Below are positions 8,918 through 17,396 of a DNA stretch of 45,507 bases, in pieces. A program made the translations under genes and the position numbers. Numbering within the stretch: position 1 is the first letter of the stretch; every line of letters begins with the position of its first letter. Below the pieces are notes generated by a model that had not been told where the DNA came from, searched no databases, and saw only the letters and a program-made list of their open reading frames with translations. Source of the stretch: Bacteroidales bacterium UBA6428. GTDB taxonomy: Bacteria > Bacteroidota > Bacteroidia > Bacteroidales > UBA932. Location: positions 1-45,507 of the forward strand of contig DJOW01000034.1 in the NCBI GenBank assembly GCA_002437305.1. Direction: 5' to 3'.

Positions 8918-9966
8918 TATGCCTCACCTCCTTCCTTTTTGGCTGATGACTTCGCCTGGGCCGCCTTCCTCGCCGCTTCCTCCTCCGCAAGTTGGGACTG
9001 GTACGTCACAGTCACAAACCGGACGGCGGACGGCAACGCCGCGGCATTCTCCTCGTCTGACGCCGAAGCCTTGGCGAACTTCACATAGTCAGCCGTCTGG
9101 AAAAGCGCCTTTATCTCCTCATAGAGATCCGCCGGAACACCCGCTGACTTAAGATCTTTGAATATCTCCGCCGTCGTCATCTCCATGGCGTCAATGCCGT
9201 AGCGCGCGCCGATGTACTCGCGCAATGCGTCTGTGATCCCGGAGTAGAAGGCTTTCTGCTTGTCCGGAGCCCAGTACTTGTTGCTCCGGTAATGTTCCAA
9301 CCTGCGAAGGGCCACCAGGTAAGGAGGATCCTTATGAGCCTGTCCAGCGCTTTTTCCACGTTTTGAAGCGACCCATTTCCATACCAGGAAAATCAAGACC
9401 GCAAGGAGCAGGCATCCGCCGGCATAAGGCAGAATCTCCGAAACCTTCAGCGGGTAGCGGATCTGTCCCTTGATGTCGTGAATCTGGTATGTGGCCGTGT
9501 CAACAGGCATCGTGCGGATTTCCAGAGTCTTCGGATCAAAGAGCAAGGTGTCCACCCTGTCCTCTCCTGAAGACCTCACCATTGAGAGCGGCAGGAGATT
9601 GTATGTTCCTTCGTCAAATGATGTTATGACCATTGAAACATCAATGTCATAGGATTTCGGCTCATTCTTTTTGCCGTGGACAGCAACCGTGTCGGCCCTG
9701 AAAGGACTCACGATCTCGACGCTGTCCATGAAGCCTTCGGAAAAATCCGGCAGAGCGAAACGGGTCCCTTCAGCAATGTCCCTGAGGTGGAACCCGTAAC
9801 GAAACTGGTCTCCGATCAAGGCCGTGTCACGCTGATGGAGAGGTTCCAGAAAGGAATCCTCTGACCTTATCAACATCCCTTTATTTTGCGGAGCCTGCCG
9901 TCCGTAGGCCGCGACCGACAAAACCGCGGCACCCAAAAGCAGCAATCCGTAAACCTTCCTCTTCAT
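8917..9966 (-). CDS. Bat-operon single-pass membrane protein, function unknown
   Basis: 349 residues, between the DUF58 gene and batA. A signal peptide (MKRKVYGLLLLGAAVLSVAA) leads a beta-rich extracytoplasmic region (about 25-165) that includes FRYGFHLRDIAEGTRFALPDF. One membrane helix (about 178-198, LPYAGGCLLLAVLIFLVWKW) follows, then an alpha-helical cytoplasmic domain (HYRSNKYWAPDKQKAFYSGITDALREYIGARYG) resembling the C-terminal region of BatD-like and DUF4381-type proteins in MoxR clusters. Position and architecture suggest a BatD-like partner that transmits a signal across the membrane. I do not recognise a catalytic motif. Confidence 0.75.
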   Translation of the reverse strand: MKRKVYGLLLLGAAVLSVAAYGRQAPQNKGMLIRSEDSFLEPLHQRDTALIGDQFRYGFHLRDIAEGTRFALPDFSEGFMDSVEIVSPFRADTVAVHGKKNEPKSYDIDVSMVITSFDEGTYNLLPLSMVRSSGEDRVDTLLFDPKTLEIRTMPVDTATYQIHDIKGQIRYPLKVSEILPYAGGCLLLAVLIFLVWKWVASKRGKSAGQAHKDPPYLVALRRLEHYRSNKYWAPDKQKAFYSGITDALREYIGARYGIDAMEMTTAEIFKDLKSAGVPADLYEEIKALFQTADYVKFAKASASDEENAAALPSAVRFVTVTYQSQLAEEEAARKAAQAKSSAKKEGGEA

Positions 9967-9968
9967 CT

Positions 9969-10862
9969 CTATCTCCTCCCGAAAAATGTCATCAGTCCTT
10001 TGACATAGTCTTGATCAGTAGCAAGATCCACAGAATCAATCTTATAGCGGTTAAACAGCTTCCTTTCCCCCTCTTCGGCGGCACAGAACCATTTTGAATA
10101 TTCCGCCCTTGTCTTGCCGCTGGAAGTGTTGATCCAAGCGGACTCTCCTGTCTCTGAGTCCTTCACATGCACCAGACCGATGTCAGGAATCGTCCTCTCA
10201 CGCGGATCATGAACCTTGATCACAGAGATGTCATGCCTGTTGCGCGCCACCTTCAGAGCATCCTCATAGCGAGGTGATCCGTCAGGATTGGCGTCCAGCA
10301 TGTCAGAAAGCACAAAGGCGGTGCATTTCTTCTTCATGGCGTTCGTGAGGTACCTCAAAGCCTGACCGACATCGGTTCTGTTCGACTTAGGCTTGAGCTC
10401 GATGATCTCACGGATGATGTGCAGAAGATGACTGCGTCCCTTCTTAGGAGGGATGAACTCCTCAACCCTGTCACTGAAGAAAAGGGCACCGACCTTGTCG
10501 TTGTTGATTATGGCTGAAAAACTCAGCACAGCCGCGACCTCGGCGATCAAGTCCTTCTTGGTCCTCTCGATTGTTCCAAATAGGCCTGAGCGACTGATGT
10601 CGATCAGAAGAAAGACTGTCATCTCTCTCTCCTCCTCGAACACTTTCACATAGGGAGAGCGCAGACGCGCGGTCACATTCCAGTCCATTGAACGCACATC
10701 ATCCCCGTACTGGTACTCGCGCACCTCGCTGAAGGCCATTCCACGGCCTTTGAAGGCGCTGTGATATTCACCGGCGAAGATCTGGTGGGACAGAGCCCTT
10801 GTGCGGATCTCTATCTTGCGGACCTTGCGCAGGAGCTCATTGGCTGAGGAATTAGCTGACAT
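9969..10862 (-). CDS. DUF58 domain protein of the MoxR/Bat cluster
   Basis: 297 residues from the ATG at 10862 (an in-frame TTG lies two codons upstream). Soluble, without membrane helices. It has the DUF58 signature around AFSEVREYQYGDDVRSMDWN and then a degenerate vWA-like fold with FLLIDISRSG, a MIDAS-like D-x-S-x-S position where the last Ser is replaced by Gly, so metal binding may be altered. DUF58 proteins are almost always encoded beside MoxR ATPases, as here, 64 bp downstream of moxR, and probably act as cytosolic client or adaptor. Specific function not established. Confidence 0.88.
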   Translation of the reverse strand: MSANSSANELLRKVRKIEIRTRALSHQIFAGEYHSAFKGRGMAFSEVREYQYGDDVRSMDWNVTARLRSPYVKVFEEEREMTVFLLIDISRSGLFGTIERTKKDLIAEVAAVLSFSAIINNDKVGALFFSDRVEEFIPPKKGRSHLLHIIREIIELKPKSNRTDVGQALRYLTNAMKKKCTAFVLSDMLDANPDGSPRYEDALKVARNRHDISVIKVHDPRERTIPDIGLVHVKDSETGESAWINTSSGKTRAEYSKWFCAAEEGERKLFNRYKIDSVDLATDQDYVKGLMTFFGRR

Positions 10863-10926
10863 ATTCAATTTGATTAATAGGAATCATCGAAAACAATCCT
10901 CCTGATCCGGAAATTCTTTTGATCCA

Positions 10927-11919
10927 CTACGGAACCTGCACGGCATTGAGGATCTCGGCGATGATCTGCTCGGTGGTGACGTTCTCCGCCTCGGCCTCGT
11001 AGGTCAGGCCGATCCTGTGGCGCAGAACCTCGTTGCAGACCGCCCTGACATCCTCAGGAATCACGTAGCCCCTCCTCTTGATGAATGCGTAGGCTTTGGA
11101 AGCCATTGACAATGAGATGCTGGCACGTGGAGAAGCACCATACGAAATGAGATCCTTCACCTTGCCAAGTCCATAATCGTCCGGAGTACGGGTAGCGTAG
11201 ACGATGTCCACGATGTACCTCTCGATCTTCTCGTCCATGTAGACATCCCTTACCACCCCTCTGGCCCTCACGATGTCCTCCGGCTTGATCACCGGATTGA
11301 CAGTAGGGAACTCTCCAGAATTATTCATCCTGATGATCTGCATCTCCTCCTCCTTCTTCGGATAGCCCACTATGACCTTAAGCATGAAACGGTCCACCTG
11401 CGCCTCCGGGAGCGGGTACGTCCCCTCCTGCTCGATAGGATTCTGCGTGGCCATCACGAGGAACGGCTCCGGGAGCTTGAACGTCTGGTCACCTATCGTC
11501 ACCTGACGCTCCTGCATGGCCTCAAGAAGGGCTGACTGCACCTTCGCCGGGCTACGGTTGATCTCATCCGCGAGCACGAAGTTTGCGAAGACCGGTCCCT
11601 TGTGGACCTCGAAGGACTCATCCTTCTGTGAATATATCATCGTACCGATGAGGTCGGCGGGAAGAAGGTCCGGGGTGAACTGGATACGGCTGAACCTCGC
11701 GTCGATAGCCTTAGACAATGTACTGATGGCCAAAGTCTTCGCCAAACCAGGAACACCTTCCAAAAGAATATGTCCGTTCGCCAGAAGCCCGATCAGAAGA
11801 TTTTCCACAAGGTGTTTCTGTCCGATGATGACCTTGCCCATCTCAAGGGACAGCATGTCCACAAAGGCACTCTCCTTCTGGATCCTGTCATTTAGTTCCT
11901 TGATGTTTACACTTTCCAT
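10927..11919 (-). CDS. moxR: MoxR-family AAA+ ATPase, first gene of the Bat operon
   Basis: 330 residues from the ATG at 11919 (MESVNIKELN); an in-frame upstream start (11952) would overlap the truA promoter region and is unlikely. Walker A GVPGLAKT at 55-62, Walker B FVLADEINR at about 114-122, sensor 1 in MATQNPIEQEGTYPLPEAQ, and sensor 2/lid near SPRASISL. MoxR ATPases act as chaperones that remodel or activate partner complexes containing vWA proteins, here BatA and BatB. It heads a seven-gene operon running to 3528 and is divergent from truA with only 46 bp between the start codons. No good minus-strand promoter was found in that gap. Confidence 0.93.
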   Translation of the reverse strand: MESVNIKELNDRIQKESAFVDMLSLEMGKVIIGQKHLVENLLIGLLANGHILLEGVPGLAKTLAISTLSKAIDARFSRIQFTPDLLPADLIGTMIYSQKDESFEVHKGPVFANFVLADEINRSPAKVQSALLEAMQERQVTIGDQTFKLPEPFLVMATQNPIEQEGTYPLPEAQVDRFMLKVIVGYPKKEEEMQIIRMNNSGEFPTVNPVIKPEDIVRARGVVRDVYMDEKIERYIVDIVYATRTPDDYGLGKVKDLISYGASPRASISLSMASKAYAFIKRRGYVIPEDVRAVCNEVLRHRIGLTYEAEAENVTTEQIIAEILNAVQVP

Positions 11920-11937
11920 ATTATACTGTTTTTTTAC

Positions 11938-11945
11938 TATTTTTG
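11938..11945 (+). promoter_or_regulatory. Possible -7 element for truA
   Basis: TATTTTTG fits TAnnTTTG and lies 20 bp before the truA ATG, giving a leader of about 13-16 nt. There is no TTG at 20-bp spacing upstream. The element lies in the 46-bp gap between divergent moxR and truA. Confidence 0.42.
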
Positions 11946-11965
11946 CAGCCAAACAATCACATCAC

Positions 11966-12736
11966 ATGCGCTACCGGATCATCCTTTCCTACGACGGTTC
12001 CTCATTCTGCGGCTGGCAGATCCAGAACCAGGCGACAACCGTTCAGGAGTGTCTTCAGAATGCTCTTTCGACTCTCATGAAGGAGGACATTGCGGTCACG
12101 GGGGCGGGGAGAACCGATTCGAAAGTGAACGCCATCAACTATGTCGCCCACTTCGAGGCCTCGGATCCGAGCATTGACGCAAGCGCGGTTGGCTACAAAA
12201 TAAATGCCATTTTACCCGCCGGAATCAAGGTGCATTCCATAGAGACTTGCGGCCAGGATTTCCATGCCAGATTCGACGCCACACAGCGGGAGTACAAGTA
12301 CTTCCTGCACCGCCGCAAGGACCCATTCATGCGGGAATATTCCTACCTCTGCACCTTTCCTCTCGATGTCGGGAAGATGAACCGCGCGGCGCTGTCACTT
12401 CTGGGCAGGCACGACTTCAGCTGCTTTGAAAAAGTCGGCAGCGACAACAAGACCTCCATCTGCACCGTCACTCTGGCACGCTGGGAGGCATATTCCCCCG
12501 ACCACGTCAGAATAATGGGCTACCCCGCCGAAGAAGGCGACTACCTCGTCTTCACCATCCGCGCCGACCGCTTTTTAAGGAATATGGTCCGCGCCGTCGT
12601 CGGTTCCCTCCTCGAGGTGGGCCGCGGCAAGCGCGATGAGTCCTGGCTCGCCACCCTCACCCAAGGCGGCTCCCGCTCCTGCGCCGGTGAATCCGTCCCC
12701 GGCCACGCCCTCTTCCTCACCAAGGTGGAATATTGA
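11966..12736 (+). CDS. truA: tRNA pseudouridine synthase A (TruA)
   Basis: Isomerises uridines 38-40 in the tRNA anticodon stem to pseudouridine. 256 residues, the normal length. The start MRYRIILSYDGSSFCGWQ is the conserved TruA N-terminus, so the open frame upstream of 11966 (antisense to moxR) is not coding. Catalytic Asp51 lies in GAGRTDSKVNAINYVAHF. FRFLRNMVRA-type sequence near the C-terminus (DRFLRNMVRAVVGSLLEVG) is also diagnostic. It is followed by a 106-bp gap and then exbB. Confidence 0.95.
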   Translation: MRYRIILSYDGSSFCGWQIQNQATTVQECLQNALSTLMKEDIAVTGAGRTDSKVNAINYVAHFEASDPSIDASAVGYKINAILPAGIKVHSIETCGQDFHARFDATQREYKYFLHRRKDPFMREYSYLCTFPLDVGKMNRAALSLLGRHDFSCFEKVGSDNKTSICTVTLARWEAYSPDHVRIMGYPAEEGDYLVFTIRADRFLRNMVRAVVGSLLEVGRGKRDESWLATLTQGGSRSCAGESVPGHALFLTKVEY

Positions 12737-12761
12737 TGAACGAGGTATCGAAAATTTTGCG

Positions 12762-12769
12762 TACCTTTG
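12762..12769 (+). promoter_or_regulatory. Possible -7 element for the exbB operon
   Basis: TACCTTTG matches TAnnTTTG and lies 73 bp before the exbB start, right after the truA stop. No -33 TTG at 20 bp. It could drive exbB-exbD-tonB. Confidence 0.42.
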
Positions 12770-12842
12770 TGGTTTGGTGGCGTGAAATGTGCAGTCAGGA
12801 GCGCCGGAGATTTTGTAAATAATAAAAACATACGTGATAATT

Positions 12843-13598
12843 ATGTTGTTCCAAGTTTTGCAGGCCGCGGGCCTGGATTCAGCGGCGGCCGAGATGGCCG
12901 AGGATATGGCACAGGGGGCCGCGCCTGTGGCGGATCTCGCTCCACAGCAGGTTGAGCAGTCGTTCTCACTCATCGAGATGGCCACCAAGGGCGGCTGGCT
13001 GATGATCGTGCTGGCGCTTCTGTCGGTGATCGCCATCTACATATTCGGAAAGAAATGGTGGATGATCCACAAGGCGGGGCAGGTTGACAAGAATTTCATG
13101 AGGGACATACGCGACTATATTCATGAAGGAAAGGTGAAGTCAGCGGTCTCGCTCTGCCAGAAGTATGACTCTCCGGTGGCCCGTCTCGTGGAGAAGGGAA
13201 TCGAGCGCATCGGCAGGCCTCTCGCGGACATTCAGACTTCCGTAGAGAACATGGGCAACGTCGAGATCGCCAGGCTTGAGAAAGGGCTTCCGATGCTCGC
13301 GACCATCGCCGGTGGAGCGCCAATGATCGGATTCCTCGGAACCGTGCTCGGTATGGTGCAGGCGTTCTTCAACATGGCCAACGCGGGCAACAACATCGAC
13401 ATCACGCTGCTTTCCAGCGGTATCTACACTGCGATGATCACCACCGTCGGCGGTCTTATCGTCGGCATCCTCGCCTACTTCGGCTACAACTATCTGGTAG
13501 CGCAGATCTCCAACCTGATGTTCATGATGGAGAACGCGACCATCGACTTCATGGATCTTCTGCACGAACCGGCAGGCAACGAGGAGGAGGAGAAATAG
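12843..13598 (+). CDS. exbB: ExbB/MotA/TolQ-type proton channel subunit
   Basis: 251 residues from the ATG at 12843 (an in-frame GTG lies at 12834). Three membrane segments as in the family: about 46-66 (GWLMIVLALLSVIAIYIF), about 150-172 within LATIAGGAPMIGFLGTVLGM, and about 190-215 (GIYTAMITTVGGLIVGILAYFGYNYL). The GxPMIGFLGTVxGM and TTxxGLIVGI motifs mark the proton channel. With ExbD it forms the inner-membrane motor that uses proton-motive force to energise a TonB-type partner. It is 3 bp upstream of exbD. Confidence 0.92.
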   Translation: MLFQVLQAAGLDSAAAEMAEDMAQGAAPVADLAPQQVEQSFSLIEMATKGGWLMIVLALLSVIAIYIFGKKWWMIHKAGQVDKNFMRDIRDYIHEGKVKSAVSLCQKYDSPVARLVEKGIERIGRPLADIQTSVENMGNVEIARLEKGLPMLATIAGGAPMIGFLGTVLGMVQAFFNMANAGNNIDITLLSSGIYTAMITTVGGLIVGILAYFGYNYLVAQISNLMFMMENATIDFMDLLHEPAGNEEEEK

Positions 13599-13601
13599 CC
13601 A

Positions 13602-14012
13602 ATGGCATTCAAGAGAACCACAAAGGTCTTGTCGGAAACGGCGATGTCTTCGATGACTGACTTGGTGTTCCTGCTGCTGATCTTCTTCCTGATCACCTCG
13701 ACGCTGGTCAATCCGAACGCGCTCAAGCTCCTGCTCCCTAAGAGTACGGGGCAGGTCTCCGCCAAACCTACTGTCACAGTCTCGATCAAGGATTGGGGCG
13801 ATGACACCTACACCTACCACCTGAACGGAAGCGAGACTCCGGTGCCTTACGCAGAGTTGGAGAACGACATCGTGGATCTGCTTCAGACTGAAGAGGATCC
13901 GACATTCTCAATCTATTCTGACGAGAGCGTGCCGATCAAGGAGGTAGTGTCGCTGATGAACATCGCGAAGCGCAACCACTACAAGGTAATCCTAGCGACA
14001 CAGCCTGAATGA
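13602..14012 (+). CDS. exbD: ExbD/TolR-type biopolymer transport protein
   Basis: 136 residues with one membrane helix near the N-terminus (about 20-38, MTDLVFLLLIFFLITSTLVN). It contains the conserved Asp of the ExbD helix (SMTDLVFLLLIFF) that lines the proton path. The periplasmic domain follows. Its ATG lies 3 bp after the exbB stop, and its TGA overlaps the next start (ATGATGA), consistent with tight coupling. Confidence 0.92.
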   Translation: MAFKRTTKVLSETAMSSMTDLVFLLLIFFLITSTLVNPNALKLLLPKSTGQVSAKPTVTVSIKDWGDDTYTYHLNGSETPVPYAELENDIVDLLQTEEDPTFSIYSDESVPIKEVVSLMNIAKRNHYKVILATQPE

Positions 14013-14782
14013 TGAAACCGTACCTTCGTGACAGACAGAAGGAGGCCAAGGTCTCCACTGTAGCCGGGATCGTGCTTACGGTCTCTGTTCATGTGCTTGC
14101 CTGCCTGCTCTGCGTGTTCACGGGGATGAAATACCTCTACCCTCCGCCACAGGAGCAGACTTTCCTCGTGGACTTCAGCGAGGATGAGCCGCAGCCTGTC
14201 AAGCGGCAGAATAGAGGCCGCCAGCCTCAGGCCGAGGAGATTGACAGGACAAAACCGGTGGAATTGATTCAAAGAAGTGAGTCTCCGCACAAATCAGAGA
14301 AGGCGAATAAAACCGCTGAGGCAAAACCCGATGACTTCGGGGATGTCGAGACCCCGGTACAAAAAGAGGAGATCAACAAGAACGCCCTCTTTCCAGGAAT
14401 GAGCAAGAAGGACTCCTCGAACGCCCCTCACAGCGCCACTGATACGAAAAACGAGTTCAAGGCCGGACATCCAAAAGGGAACACGGCCAGCGGGAAGGCT
14501 GAAAGCACGCCTAACGCGCGGCTGAAAGGAAGGAACACCTTGGGAGCGATTCCTAGGCCGGCATATTCTGAACAAGACTATGGGACTGTGGTGGTTGACA
14601 TTTGGGTCGACAACTACGGTAATGTGACAAAAGCTGTCCCTGGAGGTCAGGGAACCACAGTGAACAACTCGAGATTGTGGGCAGCTGCAAGAGCAGCGGC
14701 CTTGCAGACACACTTCAACCAAAGCGCGGACGCGCCGGCGTTGCAGCAGGGAACAATAACATACGTGTTTAAACTTCAATAA
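14009..14782 (+). CDS. TonB-like energy transducer
   Basis: 257 residues. Cytosolic N-terminus, one membrane helix (about 17-38, GIVLTVSVHVLACLLCVFTGM), then a charged Lys/Glu/Gln/Pro linker of about 130 residues. The C-terminal domain (IPRPAYSEQDYGTVVVDIWVDNYGNVTKA...ITYVFKL) has the TonB/TolA-like beta-alpha-beta pattern. The short arm and the position after exbB-exbD make it the protein partner that carries motor energy to outer-membrane transporters. Which transporters it serves cannot be told. A 4-bp overlap with exbD supports one operon. Confidence 0.85.
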   Translation: MMKPYLRDRQKEAKVSTVAGIVLTVSVHVLACLLCVFTGMKYLYPPPQEQTFLVDFSEDEPQPVKRQNRGRQPQAEEIDRTKPVELIQRSESPHKSEKANKTAEAKPDDFGDVETPVQKEEINKNALFPGMSKKDSSNAPHSATDTKNEFKAGHPKGNTASGKAESTPNARLKGRNTLGAIPRPAYSEQDYGTVVVDIWVDNYGNVTKAVPGGQGTTVNNSRLWAAARAAALQTHFNQSADAPALQQGTITYVFKLQ

Positions 14783-14831
14783 TTTTATATTCAGTTACTT
14801 ATTTATTTTAATGGCGTGAGCCACAAACATT

Positions 14832-16448
14832 ATGGAAGAAAATTTCAATGGTGGTCAAGAGAACCACGAGGAGCGTAGGGATTACGCTGCCGAAGGACCA
14901 AAGACAGGTTATTCATCTGAGGGCAGGAAACTCAGGCCGAGAAAGAAGGTGGTGCCTGCCGCTTCATCCTCCGCTGACGGAGAGTACAAGTCTTACGACA
15001 ATCACAGGAGCTACTCCAGCGACAGTCGCGGCGGTTATGGCCAGCGCGGCGGTTACCAGGGCCGTGGCGGCAACGGTAGAGGAGGATATTCCTCTGACCG
15101 CAGAAACTATGGAGACCGCAACGACAACCGTGGCGGCTATGGCCAGCGCAGAAGCTACGGCGACAACGCTGATGGCGGTGAGAGAAGGACTTCATCCTAC
15201 GGACAGAGCCGTTCATCTTATGGTGAAAGGCCATCTTACGGTCAGAGAAGAAGCTACGGCAGCAACAACTACGACGGAGGCGAGAGAAGGTCATCCTACG
15301 GCCGTTCATCATTCGGCGAAGGTCGCCCTTCATACGGAGACAGACCGTCTTACGGACAGCGCAGAAGCTACGGCGACAACGCTGATGGCGGTGAGAGAAG
15401 GACTTCATCTTACGGACAGAGCCGTCCGTCATTCGGCGAGGGACGCCCGTCATTCGGACAGAGAAGAAGCTACGGAGCCGGCAATGAAGGAGGAGAGAGA
15501 AGGCCGTCATATTCAAGAAAGCCGTCCGCAGGACACGGATTCGGCCCTAAGCAGGGAGGATTCTCCGCAGGCAGAGGCGCCGGACATCCTGGGCCAAAGA
15601 AATTCGGACGCAAGGACGAGCCACACTTCACAGAGACTGACGAGGCCGGCATCAACCAGATGCTGTCAAGGAAGCCACAGGTTGACGCCGCGCTCTCAGA
15701 CAATGACAACGTTACTACACCTATCAAGGAAGAGATCCGTCTCAACAAGTACATCGCCAACTCAGGAGTATGCTCGCGCCGCGAAGCCGACAACTTCATC
15801 CAGGCCGGCGTTGTGACCGTCAACGGAGAGGTTGTCACCGAACTTGGAACAAAGGTCAATGTTCTCCACGATGACATCCGCTTCAACGGAGAGAGGCTCA
15901 AGGGCGAGGAGAAGGTTTATATCGTGATGAACAAGCCGAAGGGTTTTGTCACAAGCGCGAGTGATCCTCACGCCGAGAAGACCGTCATGGATCTGCTCAA
16001 GGGCTGCAAACTCCGCGTGTTCCCTGTAGGAAGGCTTGACAAGAACACCACAGGAGTGCTGATGTTCACCAACGATGGCGAGATCGCCGAGCAGCTCACT
16101 CATCCGTCCTACAACAAGAAGAAGATCTACCAGGTGATCCTCGACAAGCCGCTTGAGGAAGCCGACAAGGAAAAGATCCTCACAGAGGGTCTTAACCTCA
16201 ACGATGGCAACATAAAGGCGGATGAACTTGAATATATCGACGCGGATGACCACAGACGTCTCGGCATCGAGATCCACTCCGGCAAGAACAGAATCGTCAG
16301 AAGGATCTTTGAATCCCTTGGCTATGATGTGAAAGCTCTTGACAGGGTTTATTTCGCGGGCCTTACCAAGAAGGGTCTGAAGAAGGGCGAATGGAGATAC
16401 CTCAGCGAGGGCGAGGTGAATGTCCTCAAGATGGGGGCCTATGTCTAG
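14832..16448 (+). CDS. RsuA/RluB-family rRNA pseudouridine synthase with long Tyr/Gly/Ser/Arg-rich N-terminus
   Basis: Makes pseudouridine in ribosomal RNA. The catalytic part starts near residue 300: an S4 RNA-binding domain (RLNKYIANSGVCSRREADNF), then the RsuA/RluB core with catalytic Asp near residue 400 in VGRLDKNTTGVLMFTNDGE, and the RIVRRIF motif. In front lie about 290 residues of low complexity built from SYGQRRSYG, GGERR and RPSYG words, probably disordered and RNA-binding like RGG proteins. Bacteroidota homologues often carry such an extension, so it is not an assembly error: the frame is open throughout. It starts 49 bp after the tonB-like gene and ends 8 bp inside era. Confidence 0.9.
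   Translation: MEENFNGGQENHEERRDYAAEGPKTGYSSEGRKLRPRKKVVPAASSSADGEYKSYDNHRSYSSDSRGGYGQRGGYQGRGGNGRGGYSSDRRNYGDRNDNRGGYGQRRSYGDNADGGERRTSSYGQSRSSYGERPSYGQRRSYGSNNYDGGERRSSYGRSSFGEGRPSYGDRPSYGQRRSYGDNADGGERRTSSYGQSRPSFGEGRPSFGQRRSYGAGNEGGERRPSYSRKPSAGHGFGPKQGGFSAGRGAGHPGPKKFGRKDEPHFTETDEAGINQMLSRKPQVDAALSDNDNVTTPIKEEIRLNKYIANSGVCSRREADNFIQAGVVTVNGEVVTELGTKVNVLHDDIRFNGERLKGEEKVYIVMNKPKGFVTSASDPHAEKTVMDLLKGCKLRVFPVGRLDKNTTGVLMFTNDGEIAEQLTHPSYNKKKIYQVILDKPLEEADKEKILTEGLNLNDGNIKADELEYIDADDHRRLGIEIHSGKNRIVRRIFESLGYDVKALDRVYFAGLTKKGLKKGEWRYLSEGEVNVLKMGAYV
15145..15425 (+). repeat. In-gene direct repeat (68 bp, 213 bp apart) in the pseudouridine synthase extension
   Basis: 15145-15212 and 15358-15425 are the same 68 bp except for one base. 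They encode a QRRSYGDNADGGERR block followed by TSSYGQSR. More diverged copies fill the interval. The 213-bp offset is 71 codons, so recombination between copies would stay in frame. Confidence 0.85.
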
Positions 16449-17343
16449 TCCGGAGAAACACACAGAACACAGAGCTGGATTTGTCAACATCATCGGTAAT
16501 CCGAATGTTGGCAAATCCACGCTTATGAATGCCCTGGTCGGAGAGAAGCTGTCCATCGTCACGGCGAAGGCGCAGACCACCCGGCACAGGATCATGGGAA
16601 TCGTCAACACGGACGACTGCCAGATCGTCTATTCGGACACTCCCGGCATGCTCAAGCCGAACTACCGCCTTCAGGAGGACATGATGAAGTTCGTGGACGC
16701 CGCCATCGGTGACGCGGACATCATCCTCTACGTGACTGACGTGGTTGAGAAGAGCGACAAGAACAGTGAATATATTCAAAAGCTCCAGAAGCTGGATTGC
16801 CCGGTGGTGGTCGTGATCAACAAGATCGACATCAGCGAGCAGAAGAAGGTCAACGACCTGATCGCCTACTGGCAGGAGCAACTTCCAGAGGCTGTGATCA
16901 TTCCGGTGTCTGCTAAGGAGAGGTTCAACCTTGAGAGTGTTCTGAACGCGGTGATGAGCAAGCTCCCTGTGGCGCCGCCTTGGTTCGACAAGGATCAGTT
17001 CACTGACAGGAACCTCCGCTTCTTCGCCTCGGAGATCATCCGGGAGAAGATTCTGGAGAACTACAGCCAGGAGGTGCCTTACAGTTGCGAAGTGGCTGTG
17101 GAGGCGTTCAATGAGGGCAAGGACAGGTACGAGATCAGCGCCGTCATCTACGTGATGCGTGATTCACAGAAAGGAATCATCATCGGCAAAGGTGGCTCGG
17201 CTCTGAAGAAGGTCGGCACGGAGGCGAGGTTGGAGATGGAGGACTTCTTCCAGAAGAAGGTCTTCCTTCAACTGTTCGTGAAGGTCAATCCGGACTGGAG
17301 GGAGAGCCGCAAGGAGCTCCGGAAGTTCGGTTACGAGGAATAA
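16441..17343 (+). CDS. era: GTPase Era
   Basis: Essential GTPase for 30S ribosome assembly that binds the 3' end of 16S rRNA. 300 residues from the ATG at 16441, which overlaps the preceding gene by 8 bp; an earlier in-frame ATG (16420) would add an unconserved stretch. G1 GNPNVGKS (19-26), G2 around TTRH (46-49), G3 DTPG (66-69), G4 NKID (about 127-130) and G5 SAKE are all present. The C-terminal KH domain has GIIIGKGGSALKKVG. Standard Era length. Confidence 0.96.
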   Translation: MSSPEKHTEHRAGFVNIIGNPNVGKSTLMNALVGEKLSIVTAKAQTTRHRIMGIVNTDDCQIVYSDTPGMLKPNYRLQEDMMKFVDAAIGDADIILYVTDVVEKSDKNSEYIQKLQKLDCPVVVVINKIDISEQKKVNDLIAYWQEQLPEAVIIPVSAKERFNLESVLNAVMSKLPVAPPWFDKDQFTDRNLRFFASEIIREKILENYSQEVPYSCEVAVEAFNEGKDRYEISAVIYVMRDSQKGIIIGKGGSALKKVGTEARLEMEDFFQKKVFLQLFVKVNPDWRESRKELRKFGYEE

Positions 17344-17396
17344 CGCCTGCCCCAAAGCAGAATAAGGGGAATTAAAGACAAGAGGAATATTCAAGC

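Noticed and set aside
11516..11965. In-frame extension of truA upstream across the moxR gene
   Set aside because: The frame is open by chance antisense to moxR. The conserved TruA start is at 11966.
13140..13820. 226-codon minus-strand frame opposite exbB/exbD
   Set aside because: Shadow frame; both plus-strand genes have clear family motifs and tight operon spacing.
14932..15516. 194-codon minus-strand frame opposite the pseudouridine synthase extension
   Set aside because: It is the shadow of a repetitive GC-rich gene: Arg/Cys/Met-rich composition, no signal, no family, and the plus-strand frame is clearly coding.
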